Source of the DNA: Terriglobia bacterium
GTDB taxonomy: Bacteria; Acidobacteriota; Terriglobia; Terriglobales; Acidobacteriaceae
DNA length: 64,000 nt
Assembly: GCA_020073165.1 (NCBI GenBank)
Contig: JAIQFP010000001.1
Coordinates: 124,001 to 188,000 of the forward strand
Reading direction: 5' to 3'
Below, in pieces: positions 34,725 through 43,553 of the stretch. The translations under genes were made by a program, and so were the position numbers. How positions within the stretch are numbered: the first letter of the stretch is position 1; each line of letters begins with the position of its first letter. The notes under the pieces are model-generated. The model worked only from the letters and a program-made list of their open reading frames with translations. It had not been told where the DNA came from and did no database searches.

Positions 34725-35151
34725 AGCTACATAATGCGCGTTTACTCGGCGGCAAGATGGTCAATTTTGACCAGTACATTCGAGCTGTCCCAGTGCGCCG
34801 TGAATGCTGTAAATGGGCGAGAATTCTCTTCTCACTCGAATCAGAACCACTTGGCCGTGGAGTGCAACTCGTAGATGTGGCACGCCGGATTTCGCTGTTC
34901 ATCCGTGCACAGCGGATCCGATGATTCTGGACGTATTGTCAGCAATTCGGAAGTTATCTACGGCGATCCCAGGGCCGCCGGCCGCTGCGAACGCAGCTGA
35001 CCTGCCGGCGAAGGCGACGGTCCACCCGTTTTCTGCACAGGCTGCGGACTAGACGCCTACAATGCACAAGCCAGCGGTCCGAATCGGAATTCGCTTCAGG
35101 AAAGCTGCAGAATTGGTTCGCACTTCAGATCGAGCCGAAGAAGGAGCAGTC
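34725..35151. other. Long intergenic region before the amidohydrolase
   Basis: About 430 bases with no convincing gene on either strand. It holds a palindrome TGGTCAA-TT-TTGACCA at 34758-34773, which could be an operator, and a ribosome site for the next gene at its end (AAGGAG from 35140). Base composition is less GC-rich than the flanks. No promoter boxes were found with confidence. Confidence 0.4.
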
Positions 35152-36429
35152 ATGCGACCTGCAAAGGTCATTTCATGCATCCTCAGCATTGTTGGCGTCT
35201 GCGTCCTGGCACCTCGAATTCCTGCACAGACGCTTGCGTCGCGCCAACGCCTGGTAATTGCCGCGAGCGTGGTGGTCGATGGCAAGGGTCACATATTCCA
35301 TGACGTTCGGATCGTGATCGAGGGTTCAAAGATTGTTGCGATGGGTCCTAAGGTCGAGGGGCCGGTGGACTATGACCTGCGCGGACTGACGGTGTTGCCG
35401 GGCTGGATTGACGCGCATGTGCACATTACATGGAGCTTCGGCAAGGACGGGAAAAATGCGGGCACCGAAGGGACAACACAAGAGGATGCCTATCGAGCAG
35501 CATCGAATGCATGGGTGACGCTGATGGCAGGATTCACGACGGTGCAAAGCGTGGGCGCGCCAAACGATATTCCGCTTCGTGATGCCATCGCAAAAGGAAT
35601 ACTCCCCGGTCCGCGCATCCTAACGGCGGCCGAGCCGCTCGAAGGGCGAGGCGAGACGACCGGCACCCCCGATGAAATCCGCGCTTATGTGAGGAAACAA
35701 AAGGAGGCGGGCGCAGACCTGATCAAAATCTTCGCCTCGGAGTCCATCCGCAAGGGTGGAGGGATGACGCTTTCGCAGGAGCAATTGAATGCGGCCTGTG
35801 ATGAAGCCAAGAAGCAGGGGCTGCGCACCCTGGTGCACGCTTACAAAGAGGCGGTCCGCGCCGCAACTCTGGCGGGATGCACCCAGGTGGAGCACGGTAC
35901 GCTGGCCACCGACGACGACTTGAAGTTGATGGGGGAAAAGGGCACTTATCTGGACCCGCAGGCCGGGCTGGTCATTGAGAACTACCTGCTGAACAAGGAT
36001 AAGTATCTCGGCACAACCGGCTACACTGCGGAGGGATTTGCGGCGATGGAGACGATCCTTCCGATGGAGCACGAGCTGGTGCGGCACGCAATGAGAACTC
36101 CGAAACTGAAGGTGGTTTTTGGCACGGACGCCGTGGCGGGCGCGCACGGGCGCAACGCCGAAGAGTTCATCGACCGCGTGCGCGACTGCGGTGTGGACCC
36201 GATGGCCGCGATGGTCTCTGCCAACTCGCTGGGAGCGGAAGCGCTAGGCCTAGGCGATCAGATTGGCTCGATCGCGCCCGGCCTGCAGGCGGACATCATT
36301 GCGCTCGATGGAGATCCATTGAAAGACATCACGGCGGTTCGGCGCGTCGTATTTGTGATGAAGGGCGGCGTGGTTTACAAGAACGCTGCGCGCGGCGCGA
36401 TTCCTGTTTATGCAGGCGTCCAGCCTTGA
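35152..36429 (+). CDS. Exported amidohydrolase-family metal-dependent hydrolase
   Basis: A 425-residue enzyme with a signal peptide (VISCILSIVGVCVLAPRIPAQ) and the imidazolonepropionase/prolidase-like amidohydrolase fold. Metal-ligand motifs are GWIDAHVH, the putative bridging lysine region ADLIKIFAS, LVHAYKEA, QVEHGT and VFGTDAVAG, ending in the usual IAPGLQADIIALDGDPLKDI. Substrates may be cyclic amides or dipeptides, as for related Acidobacteriota enzymes; no closer call is possible. ATG 35152 is fixed by AAGGAG upstream. The codon use appears less GC-biased than in the flanking genes, a possible sign of transfer. Confidence 0.88.
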   Translation: MRPAKVISCILSIVGVCVLAPRIPAQTLASRQRLVIAASVVVDGKGHIFHDVRIVIEGSKIVAMGPKVEGPVDYDLRGLTVLPGWIDAHVHITWSFGKDGKNAGTEGTTQEDAYRAASNAWVTLMAGFTTVQSVGAPNDIPLRDAIAKGILPGPRILTAAEPLEGRGETTGTPDEIRAYVRKQKEAGADLIKIFASESIRKGGGMTLSQEQLNAACDEAKKQGLRTLVHAYKEAVRAATLAGCTQVEHGTLATDDDLKLMGEKGTYLDPQAGLVIENYLLNKDKYLGTTGYTAEGFAAMETILPMEHELVRHAMRTPKLKVVFGTDAVAGAHGRNAEEFIDRVRDCGVDPMAAMVSANSLGAEALGLGDQIGSIAPGLQADIIALDGDPLKDITAVRRVVFVMKGGVVYKNAARGAIPVYAGVQP

Positions 36430-36764
36430 TTCGACCTTTGAGAGTCGGCTTGGCTTGGCTGAAGGTATCCACGATCACTCCTGGGTCGTCGCCAATCGGG
36501 AAGTAGTCCGGTCCCGCCATCAGGAGGTTAGTACGGGAAGTCGGCATGGCGGCGGGAATCCGGAAGCTGGTGCCGGGGCGAGGATCCCTCGATGCTGGGG
36601 CGTTTAGCGATACTAATCTTCCAAGGTAGCTCAAGAATGGTGCCGCGTCGGTTCCTGCCATATGCTTTGTTGTGGAGATAGCAATTTCCGAATCGGCGAC
36701 CATCCGACCAGAACCCAGCGCGAGAGTAATAAAAGCCGCCGCATTGGTAAAATGTTAGCCACGA
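36430..36764. other. Intergenic region, possible gene remnant
   Basis: About 335 bases between the amidohydrolase and mtgA. On the minus strand an open stretch from 36703 reads SFRIPAAMPTSRTNLLMAGP and DYFPIGDDPGVIVDTF, which looks protein-like but matches no family that I know; downstream it becomes arginine-rich and overlaps the amidohydrolase end. It might be the fragment of a lost gene. No RNA structure or promoter stood out. Confidence 0.25.
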
Positions 36765-37463
36765 TTACCAACCCATTTGGCCCATTCGCTTAAGGATAAT
36801 CGCGCTGTAGTTATTCATGCGCTCGGGTCGTCGCTTCAGGGGAGCCGGCAGAATTGCAGCGAGCCGTGCCGCCTGTTGCCGGTCGATATTCCGGGCTGCG
36901 GTTTCGTCGTAGTAACGACACGCCGACTCTGCACCATAAATACCAGGGCCCCATTCGACCACGTTGAGGTATATCTCCAGAATGCGCCGTTTGCCGAGGG
37001 CGAATTCGGCCACCGGTACCAGTGCGACCTCTGCGCCCTTGCGGAGGATAGAGCGGCCCGTTCCGAAGAATAGGTTTTTTACGAGTTGCTGCGTAATGGT
37101 GGAAGCTCCGCGAGTGCGATCGCCCTCCAAATCGTCTTCGGCAGCGATTTGGATCTCGTGCCAATCAAATCCATGGTGCTGGTAGAAGTGCGCGTCCTCT
37201 GCGGCGATTACAGCGTGCTGGAGATCGGGCGAGATTTGGCTGAGCGGAATGAATTTGTAGCGTTCGCGATACGGCGTGTGGTGAATCCAGGCCTGCAAGC
37301 GGCGCTGGATGTGCACCGCGGTCGTCGGTGGGTCGATCCAGCGGGCGGCCACAAGGATCAGCGCGGCAAGCGACCAAAGAAGCACGACGCCGATGACAAG
37401 CCATCGAATAAAGGATCGGAGGAATCCCGTCCCAAGCGGGGCCTTGATGTGTGTGTCCGGCAT
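36765..37463 (-). CDS. mtgA: Monofunctional peptidoglycan glycosyltransferase
   Basis: An inner-membrane GT51 enzyme of about 232 residues that polymerises lipid II into glycan strands. One membrane anchor (WLVIGVVLLWSLAALILVAA) is followed by the GT51 motifs: AEDAHFYQHHGFD with the catalytic glutamate, RGASTITQQLVKNLF, RKGAEVALVPVAEFALGKRRILEIYLN and WGPGIYGAESACRYYD. No transpeptidase domain is present. Length is that of MtgA. ATG 37463 is chosen over GTG 37472. Stand-alone gene. Confidence 0.92.
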   Translation of the reverse strand: MPDTHIKAPLGTGFLRSFIRWLVIGVVLLWSLAALILVAARWIDPPTTAVHIQRRLQAWIHHTPYRERYKFIPLSQISPDLQHAVIAAEDAHFYQHHGFDWHEIQIAAEDDLEGDRTRGASTITQQLVKNLFFGTGRSILRKGAEVALVPVAEFALGKRRILEIYLNVVEWGPGIYGAESACRYYDETAARNIDRQQAARLAAILPAPLKRRPERMNNYSAIILKRMGQMGW

Positions 37464-37741
37464 TGCAGTCACATTTCAGAATAATAGCCTGTGACGCGGA
37501 TTGGCCTCCGGAAGTCGGCATAGCTAAAGTGATCTGCCAGGGCTCGCCCGACCGTTCCGAATTACTCCCGAGTGACGGGCCACTCGGAAGTTATTCATGG
37601 GGAGTCTGGCCGGAGGGAAGAAGTGGATTGTTGATGTAGACCGCGATTACCCCAACTGAGAATGTCAGCTGCAATGGCAACGTCGCGCCAGCTGTCGAGA
37701 GCTCGACGCGGAGGATGCAAGGGACGAAGTCCGCACTTTTA

Positions 37742-38671
37742 TTAGTCGGCCGGTAGCGCCGCTGCATGGGTGAGTTGTGGTTTGTGCGATTTGGACGGCC
37801 GGGCGGGTGCCTCGACGCGCAACCACTTGCGAATCTCCGGCAGAGCCGCGCGGGTCACCGCTTCTCCGGCACGCACCAGGTCTTTGCTGTGTTCGAAGTC
37901 GTCGTACTTGTAGCCGCTGATATCGGGTTCGAGCACCAGGTCGGCGGCTTTCTGCCAGACCCCGCAGTTCATTTCCTGGGCGATGGCAAAGCACTGCCCG
38001 ATGACGTCGAACAAGTGACGCGGACCGCCTTCGCCGTTGGTCCATCGGCCCTTGAGATGCACGGCCAGTACTCGCTCAGCTCCCATCTCGCGAAGAGGGT
38101 TGGTTGGGACGGCGTGTGCCAACATGCCGTCGACCAGCAGGCGTCCGCGAATCTTTACCGGCAGAAACATTCCGGGATAGGCGCAACTGGCACGTACCGT
38201 GTCGATGAGCGGGCCGCTGTGGAATACCGCGCCTTCGCCGGTGGCAAAATCGGTGGCCGTCACTGCCAGCGGGATACGCAATTCTTCGAAGGTCTTGACC
38301 TTCAGGATGCTACTCAGGAAGCCGATCATGCGCTGGTTGCTGGCGAAGCCGTAGCGAGAAAGCGTCCAGCGGGCGAAATGCTTGAAGCGGACGCGGGTGG
38401 CAATCTCCTCCAGTTCGGCAATCGTGACACCGCTGCAGTAGGCAGCGCCGATCAGTGCGCCCACACTGGTGCCAGCGACAAACTTGATGGGAATGTTTTC
38501 TTCTTCGAGAACTTTGAGAACGCCGACGTGGGCGATGCCGCGGGCAAAACCTCCGCCCAGCGCTAACCCAATGGCGGCAGGATCGTGGACCGGCCCGGCC
38601 TCGGAAGGACGCCCTGACAGCTCGCGCCCAAAGGCCTGTACAGAACGAATAATCTTGCCCAGACTCTTCAC
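37742..38671 (-). CDS. Patatin-like phospholipase (RssA-like)
   Basis: A 309-residue serine hydrolase of the patatin family. The oxyanion loop GLALGGGFARG, the nucleophile elbow GTSVG and the catalytic aspartate in LLVDGMLAHAVP form the Ser-Asp dyad. The fold continues with FKTFEELRIPLAVTATDFATG-like segments, as in RssA/NTE-type proteins. It should cleave acyl chains from membrane lipids; there is no signal peptide, so it acts in the cytoplasm or at the inner membrane face. GTG 38671 start, weak ribosome site. It is divergent from the NUDIX gene. Confidence 0.9.
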   Translation of the reverse strand: MKSLGKIIRSVQAFGRELSGRPSEAGPVHDPAAIGLALGGGFARGIAHVGVLKVLEEENIPIKFVAGTSVGALIGAAYCSGVTIAELEEIATRVRFKHFARWTLSRYGFASNQRMIGFLSSILKVKTFEELRIPLAVTATDFATGEGAVFHSGPLIDTVRASCAYPGMFLPVKIRGRLLVDGMLAHAVPTNPLREMGAERVLAVHLKGRWTNGEGGPRHLFDVIGQCFAIAQEMNCGVWQKAADLVLEPDISGYKYDDFEHSKDLVRAGEAVTRAALPEIRKWLRVEAPARPSKSHKPQLTHAAALPAD

Positions 38672-38852
38672 AGGGACCCCACATCAACCCCGGCTCGTGC
38701 CCGGTACCTCTAAAGTCTAATTAGCAAATAAGATGCCAGTTTGGGACTAAGGGTTCAATGGCCCGACGGTGGGGGCCCATTACGCCGGGGATGTTACCTC
38801 GCTGACCCTGCTCCCGGTGACTAACTCCCTTAATCCTGATAACTTGGGGCGC

Positions 38853-39341
38853 ATGGTGCGGGAGATCTCGGCGGGTGGGGTAACCGTGCGGCGGGCTGCT
38901 CAAGGCTGGGAAATGGCCGTGATTGAGCCGCAGAAGGAGCCGTCCGCCTCTGCTCCGAGAGGCAAGAAAAAGTCACAAAAAGTCTTACTGGCTTTGCCCA
39001 AGGGTCTGGTGGATCCGGGCGAGAAGCCGGAGCAGACAGCCATCCGCGAAGTGCGCGAAGAAACCGGGATCACTGCTACCCCGGTCGCCAAGCTGGCCGA
39101 CATCAAGTACGTTTACGTGCGCTCCTGGGGCGACAAGGAGCGGGTATTCAAAATCGTCAGCTTCTACTTGCTGCGCTACGTGTCGGGCGAGATTGATGAC
39201 ATCAAGCCGGAGATGCGCATCGAGGTCAAGCAGGCCCTTTGGATTCCTCTCGAGGAGGCGGCGCGCAGGCTGGCGTATCGCGGGGAACGGGAAGTCGTGG
39301 TGCGCGCCCAGGGGTATCTGAAATCACATCCGGAGGTTTGA
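38853..39341 (+). CDS. NUDIX hydrolase
   Basis: A 162-residue hydrolase with the full Nudix box, G(x5)E(x7)REVREETGI, seen in GLVDPGEKPEQTAIREVREE. It begins VREISAGGVTVRRAA, as in Nudix proteins that cleave nucleoside diphosphate derivatives such as ADP-ribose, Ap4A or oxidised nucleotides. Substrate cannot be told. ATG 38853 is chosen because the fold starts there; an upstream in-frame start at 38769 adds a stretch without similarity. It is followed 4 bases later by the VIT1-like gene, so the two form an operon. Confidence 0.88.
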   Translation: MVREISAGGVTVRRAAQGWEMAVIEPQKEPSASAPRGKKKSQKVLLALPKGLVDPGEKPEQTAIREVREETGITATPVAKLADIKYVYVRSWGDKERVFKIVSFYLLRYVSGEIDDIKPEMRIEVKQALWIPLEEAARRLAYRGEREVVVRAQGYLKSHPEV

Positions 39342-39345
39342 TCGC

Positions 39346-40041
39346 ATGCCTACAACGCCGCACCTCGAGAAACATTTCACCGCGGGAAATTTTGTTCGCG
39401 ACGTCGTGATCGGGATGTCCGACGGGCTGACCGTGCCGTTCGCCTTGGCCGCAGGACTTTCCGGCGCCGTGCAGAACACACGATTGATCGTGGTGGGCGG
39501 GCTCGCCGAGATTGCGGCGGGATCCATTGCCATGGGATTAGGCGGGTATCTCGCGGCCCGCGGCGATGCCGAGCATTACGAGCAGGAACGCGCGCGAGAA
39601 TGGCGGGAGGTGAAGGAGATTCCGGAAGAGGAGATGGCGGAAGTCAGCCGGGTATTTCAGGCGTACGGCATTACAGCGGAGCAGAGCCAGCCGGTGGTCG
39701 AAGCGCTCAGCCGCCGTCCGGACGCGTGGGTCGACTTCATGATGCGGTACGAACTCGGTCTGGAGGCGCCGGATCCTCGCCGTGCGGTCACCAGCGCGGC
39801 CACCATTGCCGCCGCCTACATTGCCGGCGGCTTCATACCCTTGTCGCCCTACATGGCGCTGGGGAGCGCCACCCAAGGGCTGATAGTGTCGGCCGCAGTC
39901 ACACTGGTGGCGCTCGGAGTTTTCGGTTTCATCAAAGGGAGGTTTACCGGTACTCCAGCGTTCCGCAGCTCGTCACAAACAATGGTGACCGGTGCACTTG
40001 CATCCGCAGCGGCATTCGTGCTTGCCAAGTTGATCGCATGA
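39346..40041 (+). CDS. VIT1/CCC1-family iron/manganese transporter
   Basis: A 231-residue membrane protein of the vacuolar iron transporter family. VIGMSDGLTVPFALAAGLSG and GGLAEIAAGSIAMGLGGYLAA are the two first helices with the metal-binding methionine and glutamate, followed by a charged cytoplasmic helix pair (EEEMAEVSRVFQAYG) and three more helices (AAYIAGGFIPLSPYMALG; GLIVSAAVTLVALGVFGF; MVTGALASAAAFVLAKL). It should export Fe2+ or Mn2+ from the cytoplasm. GGAGG lies 9 bases before ATG 39346, overlapping the NUDIX end; the pair is one operon. Confidence 0.9.
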   Translation: MPTTPHLEKHFTAGNFVRDVVIGMSDGLTVPFALAAGLSGAVQNTRLIVVGGLAEIAAGSIAMGLGGYLAARGDAEHYEQERAREWREVKEIPEEEMAEVSRVFQAYGITAEQSQPVVEALSRRPDAWVDFMMRYELGLEAPDPRRAVTSAATIAAAYIAGGFIPLSPYMALGSATQGLIVSAAVTLVALGVFGFIKGRFTGTPAFRSSSQTMVTGALASAAAFVLAKLIA

Positions 40042-40063
40042 TGCTGAATCTAAACGATTTCCC

Positions 40064-40092
40064 TTGACTCGATGGGCCGTCCCGTCTAGCAT
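40064..40092 (+). promoter_or_regulatory. Candidate promoter before a strong hairpin
   Basis: TTGACT at 40064-40069 and TAGCAT at 40087-40092 are spaced by 17 bases. Transcription would start near 40099, only about 9 bases before the hairpin at 40108. Matches are 5/6 and 4/6 to consensus. Confidence 0.4.
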
Positions 40093-40107
40093 GTAGATAA
40101 CTTAATA

Positions 40108-40168
40108 GGGCGCGTGTCGTTGCCATCCTCACCCCACATCTAATACGACACGCGCCCGCAGTGTTTTT
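40108..40168 (+). ncRNA. Perfect 13-bp stem-loop with T run: small RNA, leader or terminator
   Basis: GGGCGCGTGTCGT (40108-40120) is exactly complementary to 40145-40157, with a 24-base loop, and is followed 6 bases later by five T residues (40164-40168). It could simply end the NUDIX/VIT1-like operon 66 bases upstream. Because a promoter-like pair lies just before it, a short transcript of about 70 bases, or an attenuator leader for the gene at 40195, is also possible. Confidence 0.45.
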
Positions 40169-40194
40169 GGCCGGTTTTCTCCCCTTCCCGCATA

Positions 40195-40698
40195 ATGAGA
40201 GCTGTGAACTCTTCATTGCTCGGCTCCGCTGTGGCTCCCGTTTTGCGCCAGCGCTCGCGGCGGCATGCCTTCGACTTCGCTCCGGGCAAACTGGTCGCAG
40301 GGCTGCTTCTGGCGTCTTTGCTTCTGGGCCTGCGGCTTGAGGCCAAAAGTAAGCCGACCGCGTTGCCCATGGATCGCGACTACGTCTCGGCCCTGGCTGC
40401 GGCCAATCAATTTCTCCACGCCTGGCAAGCCCAGGATCATGAGGTGGGCCTGGTCATGCTCAGTGACGCTGCCAAGCAGCGCAGCTCGGAAGAGCGCTTG
40501 CAGAGTTTTTTCGCTCCAGCTTCCGGGACCCAGCAGGCTTTCGAGATCAGCCGCGGGAAGAAGCTGGGGCCGGGGCGCTACAGTTTCCCCGTCGTCCTGC
40601 TGGAAACTACTCCCGGCCACGCCGCACACCGCCGCCTCTCACACATCATTGTGACCAGGGCTGGTAAAGAGGAGTGGGCAGTGGATAAACTTCCATAG
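40195..40698 (+). CDS. Membrane-anchored or exported hypothetical protein
   Basis: A 167-residue protein with a long basic N-terminus, one hydrophobic segment (LVAGLLLASLLLGLRLEA) acting as signal or anchor, and a soluble part with an NTF2/DUF4864-like feel: DRDYVSALAAANQFLHAWQA, DHEVGLVMLSDAAK and, at the end, VTRAGKEEWAVDKLP. The closing W(A/R)VDxL phrase is common in such periplasmic stress-related folds, but I cannot name a function. No ribosome site is evident before ATG 40195. It lies 74 bases before fadN on the same strand and might be cotranscribed. Confidence 0.65.
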   Translation: MRAVNSSLLGSAVAPVLRQRSRRHAFDFAPGKLVAGLLLASLLLGLRLEAKSKPTALPMDRDYVSALAAANQFLHAWQAQDHEVGLVMLSDAAKQRSSEERLQSFFAPASGTQQAFEISRGKKLGPGRYSFPVVLLETTPGHAAHRRLSHIIVTRAGKEEWAVDKLP

Positions 40699-40772
40699 GA
40701 CAGGTTTTTCCAGAAACTGGCAATCAACAACCCTTCGCACACCCTTGTGCCCTTTGTGGCTAAGAGGTTCCT

Positions 40773-43196
40773 ATGAAGCGCATTCATAAAGTTGCCGTCC
40801 TGGGCGCTGGGACCATGGGCGCCCGCATCGCTGCCCACTTCGCCAACGCCGGCGTTCCCAGCTACCTGTTTGACATCGTTCCCCCTGACGCGGATGGCCC
40901 GGCGCGCAATAAAATCGCCGCCGCCGGGCTGGACGCTGCCAAGAAGTCCAAGCCCGCTGCTTTCATGGAGCATTCGCTCGCCCGGCTGGTGACGATTGGT
41001 AACTTCGAAGACGACCTGAAGCGGCTGGCAGAGGTGGACTGGATCATCGAGGCTGTGGTCGAGAACCTCGACCTGAAGCGCGGGCTGCTCAGGAAGGTGG
41101 AGGCCGTGCGCAGGCCGGGCACCATCATCACCACCAACACCAGCGGCCTGCCGGTAGGGAAGATCGCGGAGGGCTTTTCCGACGATTTCCGCCGCTCGTG
41201 GTTTGGCACCCACTTTTTCAATCCGCCGCGCTATATGCGGCTGCTGGAAATCATTCCCACACCCGAGACCGATCGTGCGGCGCTCGAGGCCATTGCTCAT
41301 TTTGCGGACGTGCACCTCGGCAAGGGCATTGTCATGGCCAAGGACACGCCCAACTTCATTGGAAACCGCATCGGGACATTCTCGGTGCTGAATGTGATCC
41401 GCCTGATGCAGGAGATGGACCTCACCATCGAAGACGTGGACGCGCTCACCGGGCAGGCGGTGGGCTGGCCGAAGTCGGCCACCTTTCGCACTATTGACCT
41501 GGTGGGGCTCGACATTCTGGGGCACGTGGTCGGCAACATGACCCAGAACGTGAAAGACGAGCGCAGCGACCTCCGGCTGCCCGACTTTTTCCGCCAGATG
41601 ATCGAGCGCAGATGGCTGGGCGACAAGACCAAGGCTGGCTTCTACAAGAAGGTGAAGGGCGGCGAGGGCAAGGAAGACGAACGCTTTGCGCTGGACTGGA
41701 AGACGCTGGAATATCATCCGCGGCACCGGCCCAAGTTCGCCGCGCTCGAGATGGCGAAGAACGTCGAAGAACCTGGGGCGCGCGTTCGCATGCTGCTGGG
41801 CCTCGATGGCAGCGGGCCGCAGAAGGGCGACAAAGCGGGCCAGTTCCTGTGGGCAGCGTTGTCGGATCTTTGGACATATTCCGCCAATCGCATTCCTGAA
41901 ATCTCTGACACGGTGGTCGAGATCGATCGTGCCATGCGGCTGGGCTTCAACTGGGAGCTGGGGCCGTTTGAATTGTGGGATGCCGCAGGGGTCGAGGCCA
42001 CCGTCGCCCGCATGAAAAAAGAAGGGCGTCCGGTTGCGGCCAATGTGGAGAAGCTGCTGGCTTCCGGGAAGAAATCGTGGTATCTCGACGATCCTCATAC
42101 TCCTTCGGGGCGCATGTACTGGGACCTCGATCACGAGAACTGGAAGCCGGTGCAAGTGCCGAGCGGGGTCTGGTCGGTGGAGGTGGCGAAGAAGTCCAAC
42201 GGAGTGGTCAAGAAAAATGCCGGGGCGTCGCTGGTCGATCTGGGCCATGGCGTGGGCTGCATCGAGTTCCACTCCAAGATGAACTCGTTGGGCGCAGACA
42301 TCATTCAGCTGATATTGCAGACGCTGAAGCCGGGCGGGCCGGGGGACAACTTCGACGCGTTTGTCATCACCAATGATGCTGGTAATTTCTCGGTCGGTGC
42401 GAACTTGATGCTGCTGCTCATGTCCATTCAGGAGGAGGAATGGGATGACGTAGACCTCGCCATCCGCACCTTCCAGGGCGCGACCCAGGCGATCAAGTTT
42501 TCGCTGAAGCCGGTGGTGGTGGCGCCGTTTGGCCTGACGCTGGGAGGCGGTTGCGAGGTTTCGCTGCATGCTGCAGCTCGCCAGCCGCACGCTGAGTTGT
42601 ACATGGGACAGGTCGAAGTCGGTGTAGGCTTGCTGCCCGGGGCGGGCGGTTGCAAGGAACTGCTGCTGCGGGCTGTGGACAGCGCCGCCTCGGTTCGAAA
42701 AGACGGGCGCGGCGAGTCGGCCGAGCTGATGGACGCCATGAAGAAAGTTTTCGAGCTGGTTGCCACGGGGAAGGTTGCGACCTCGGCCCACGAGGCCCGC
42801 AGCTACGGCTTGCTCGCGGACTCCGACCGCATCACTATGAACCGGGAGCGGGTGCTGGCCGACGCCAAGGCCCGTGCTCTGGAACTGGTGCACACCGGCT
42901 ACGAGCCGCCGCTGCCACGAACTGATATCCCGGCTCCCGGGGAAAGTGTTTTGGCCTTGCTCAAGCTGGGGGTGTACCTGATGCACGAGGGCGGCTACAT
43001 CTCCGAATACGAAGTGAAACTCGGAAACAAGATCGCCGAAGTGATGTGCGGCGGCAATGTGACCTCGGGGACTCCGATCAGTGAGCAATACGTGCTTGAC
43101 CTGGAGCGCGAGGGGTTCAAGTCGCTGTGCGGGGAGAAGAAGACGCAGGAGCGGATTCAGTACACGCTAAAAACGGGAAAGACGCTTAGAAATTGA
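40773..43196 (+). CDS. fadN: 3-hydroxyacyl-CoA dehydrogenase/enoyl-CoA hydratase fusion
   Basis: An 807-residue bifunctional beta-oxidation enzyme with domains in the FadN order: NAD-binding dehydrogenase first (VAVLGAGTMGARIAAHFANAG, TNTSGLPVGKIAE, GTHFFNPPRYMRLLEII), then the dehydrogenase C-domain (AKDTPNFIGNRIGTF), and last an enoyl-CoA hydratase/crotonase domain (AFVITNDAGNFSVGANL, GLTLGGGCEVSLHAAARQPH, VEVGVGLLPGAGGCKELLL). This order is opposite to E. coli FadB and equals B. subtilis FadN. It hydrates enoyl-CoA and oxidises the 3-hydroxyacyl-CoA. A GAGG precedes ATG 40773. fadA and fadE follow, with small genes in between. Confidence 0.93.
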   Translation: MKRIHKVAVLGAGTMGARIAAHFANAGVPSYLFDIVPPDADGPARNKIAAAGLDAAKKSKPAAFMEHSLARLVTIGNFEDDLKRLAEVDWIIEAVVENLDLKRGLLRKVEAVRRPGTIITTNTSGLPVGKIAEGFSDDFRRSWFGTHFFNPPRYMRLLEIIPTPETDRAALEAIAHFADVHLGKGIVMAKDTPNFIGNRIGTFSVLNVIRLMQEMDLTIEDVDALTGQAVGWPKSATFRTIDLVGLDILGHVVGNMTQNVKDERSDLRLPDFFRQMIERRWLGDKTKAGFYKKVKGGEGKEDERFALDWKTLEYHPRHRPKFAALEMAKNVEEPGARVRMLLGLDGSGPQKGDKAGQFLWAALSDLWTYSANRIPEISDTVVEIDRAMRLGFNWELGPFELWDAAGVEATVARMKKEGRPVAANVEKLLASGKKSWYLDDPHTPSGRMYWDLDHENWKPVQVPSGVWSVEVAKKSNGVVKKNAGASLVDLGHGVGCIEFHSKMNSLGADIIQLILQTLKPGGPGDNFDAFVITNDAGNFSVGANLMLLLMSIQEEEWDDVDLAIRTFQGATQAIKFSLKPVVVAPFGLTLGGGCEVSLHAAARQPHAELYMGQVEVGVGLLPGAGGCKELLLRAVDSAASVRKDGRGESAELMDAMKKVFELVATGKVATSAHEARSYGLLADSDRITMNRERVLADAKARALELVHTGYEPPLPRTDIPAPGESVLALLKLGVYLMHEGGYISEYEVKLGNKIAEVMCGGNVTSGTPISEQYVLDLEREGFKSLCGEKKTQERIQYTLKTGKTLRN

Positions 43197-43205
43197 ATCG
43201 AGCCG

Positions 43206-43487
43206 ATGATTACGCGACTTCAACAGGTAAGCGAGCTTCTGCGGAAGGAGGATATCGAAGGACTCATCTCGATGGGTGCGCCAGAGAACGAGTACGATTC
43301 AGAGGCGGAAATGACTACTGATCGCGTCGGAGAGGCTGAGCGAGGATCCTCCAACCGGCGAGTCTCCAAGGACCAGGTGATTTCAATCGTCGCCAGCGTT
43401 TGGAAGGAGATGTTCGATCTTTCGGATGAAGAACTAATACAGCGGCACGGTACGGTCGAGAGTATTGCGGCCAGGATCACACAGTGA
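43206..43487 (+). CDS. Small hypothetical protein, DUF1871-like
   Basis: A 93-residue soluble protein. The text GLISMGAPENEYDSEAEMTTD is like the DUF1871 family phrase LxxGAPxDEYxxE, and the end holds a helical VISIVASVWKEMFDLSDEEL. Families of this kind often sit in contact-dependent immunity or toxin/antitoxin cargo, but no function is established. It begins 10 bases after fadN and precedes the broken hicA, so it could be part of the same small insertion between fadN and fadA. Confidence 0.55.
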   Translation: MITRLQQVSELLRKEDIEGLISMGAPENEYDSEAEMTTDRVGEAERGSSNRRVSKDQVISIVASVWKEMFDLSDEELIQRHGTVESIAARITQ

Positions 43488-43553
43488 CCTGCATCGTGAC
43501 CTGACTTCGGCGGCCCAGGGGGCTGCAAAGAGCGAAGTGCTGAGGATGTCGCG

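Noticed and set aside
36329-36703. Minus-strand 124-codon frame as a full gene
   Set aside because: Only the first ~85 codons look protein-like and the rest overlaps the amidohydrolase antisense; kept as a possible remnant only.
40578-43088. Very long open frame opposite fadN (836 codons)
   Set aside because: It is the antisense shadow of a GC-rich gene with strong codon bias; the peptide is H/R/Q-rich without motifs, while the plus strand holds a clear FadN.
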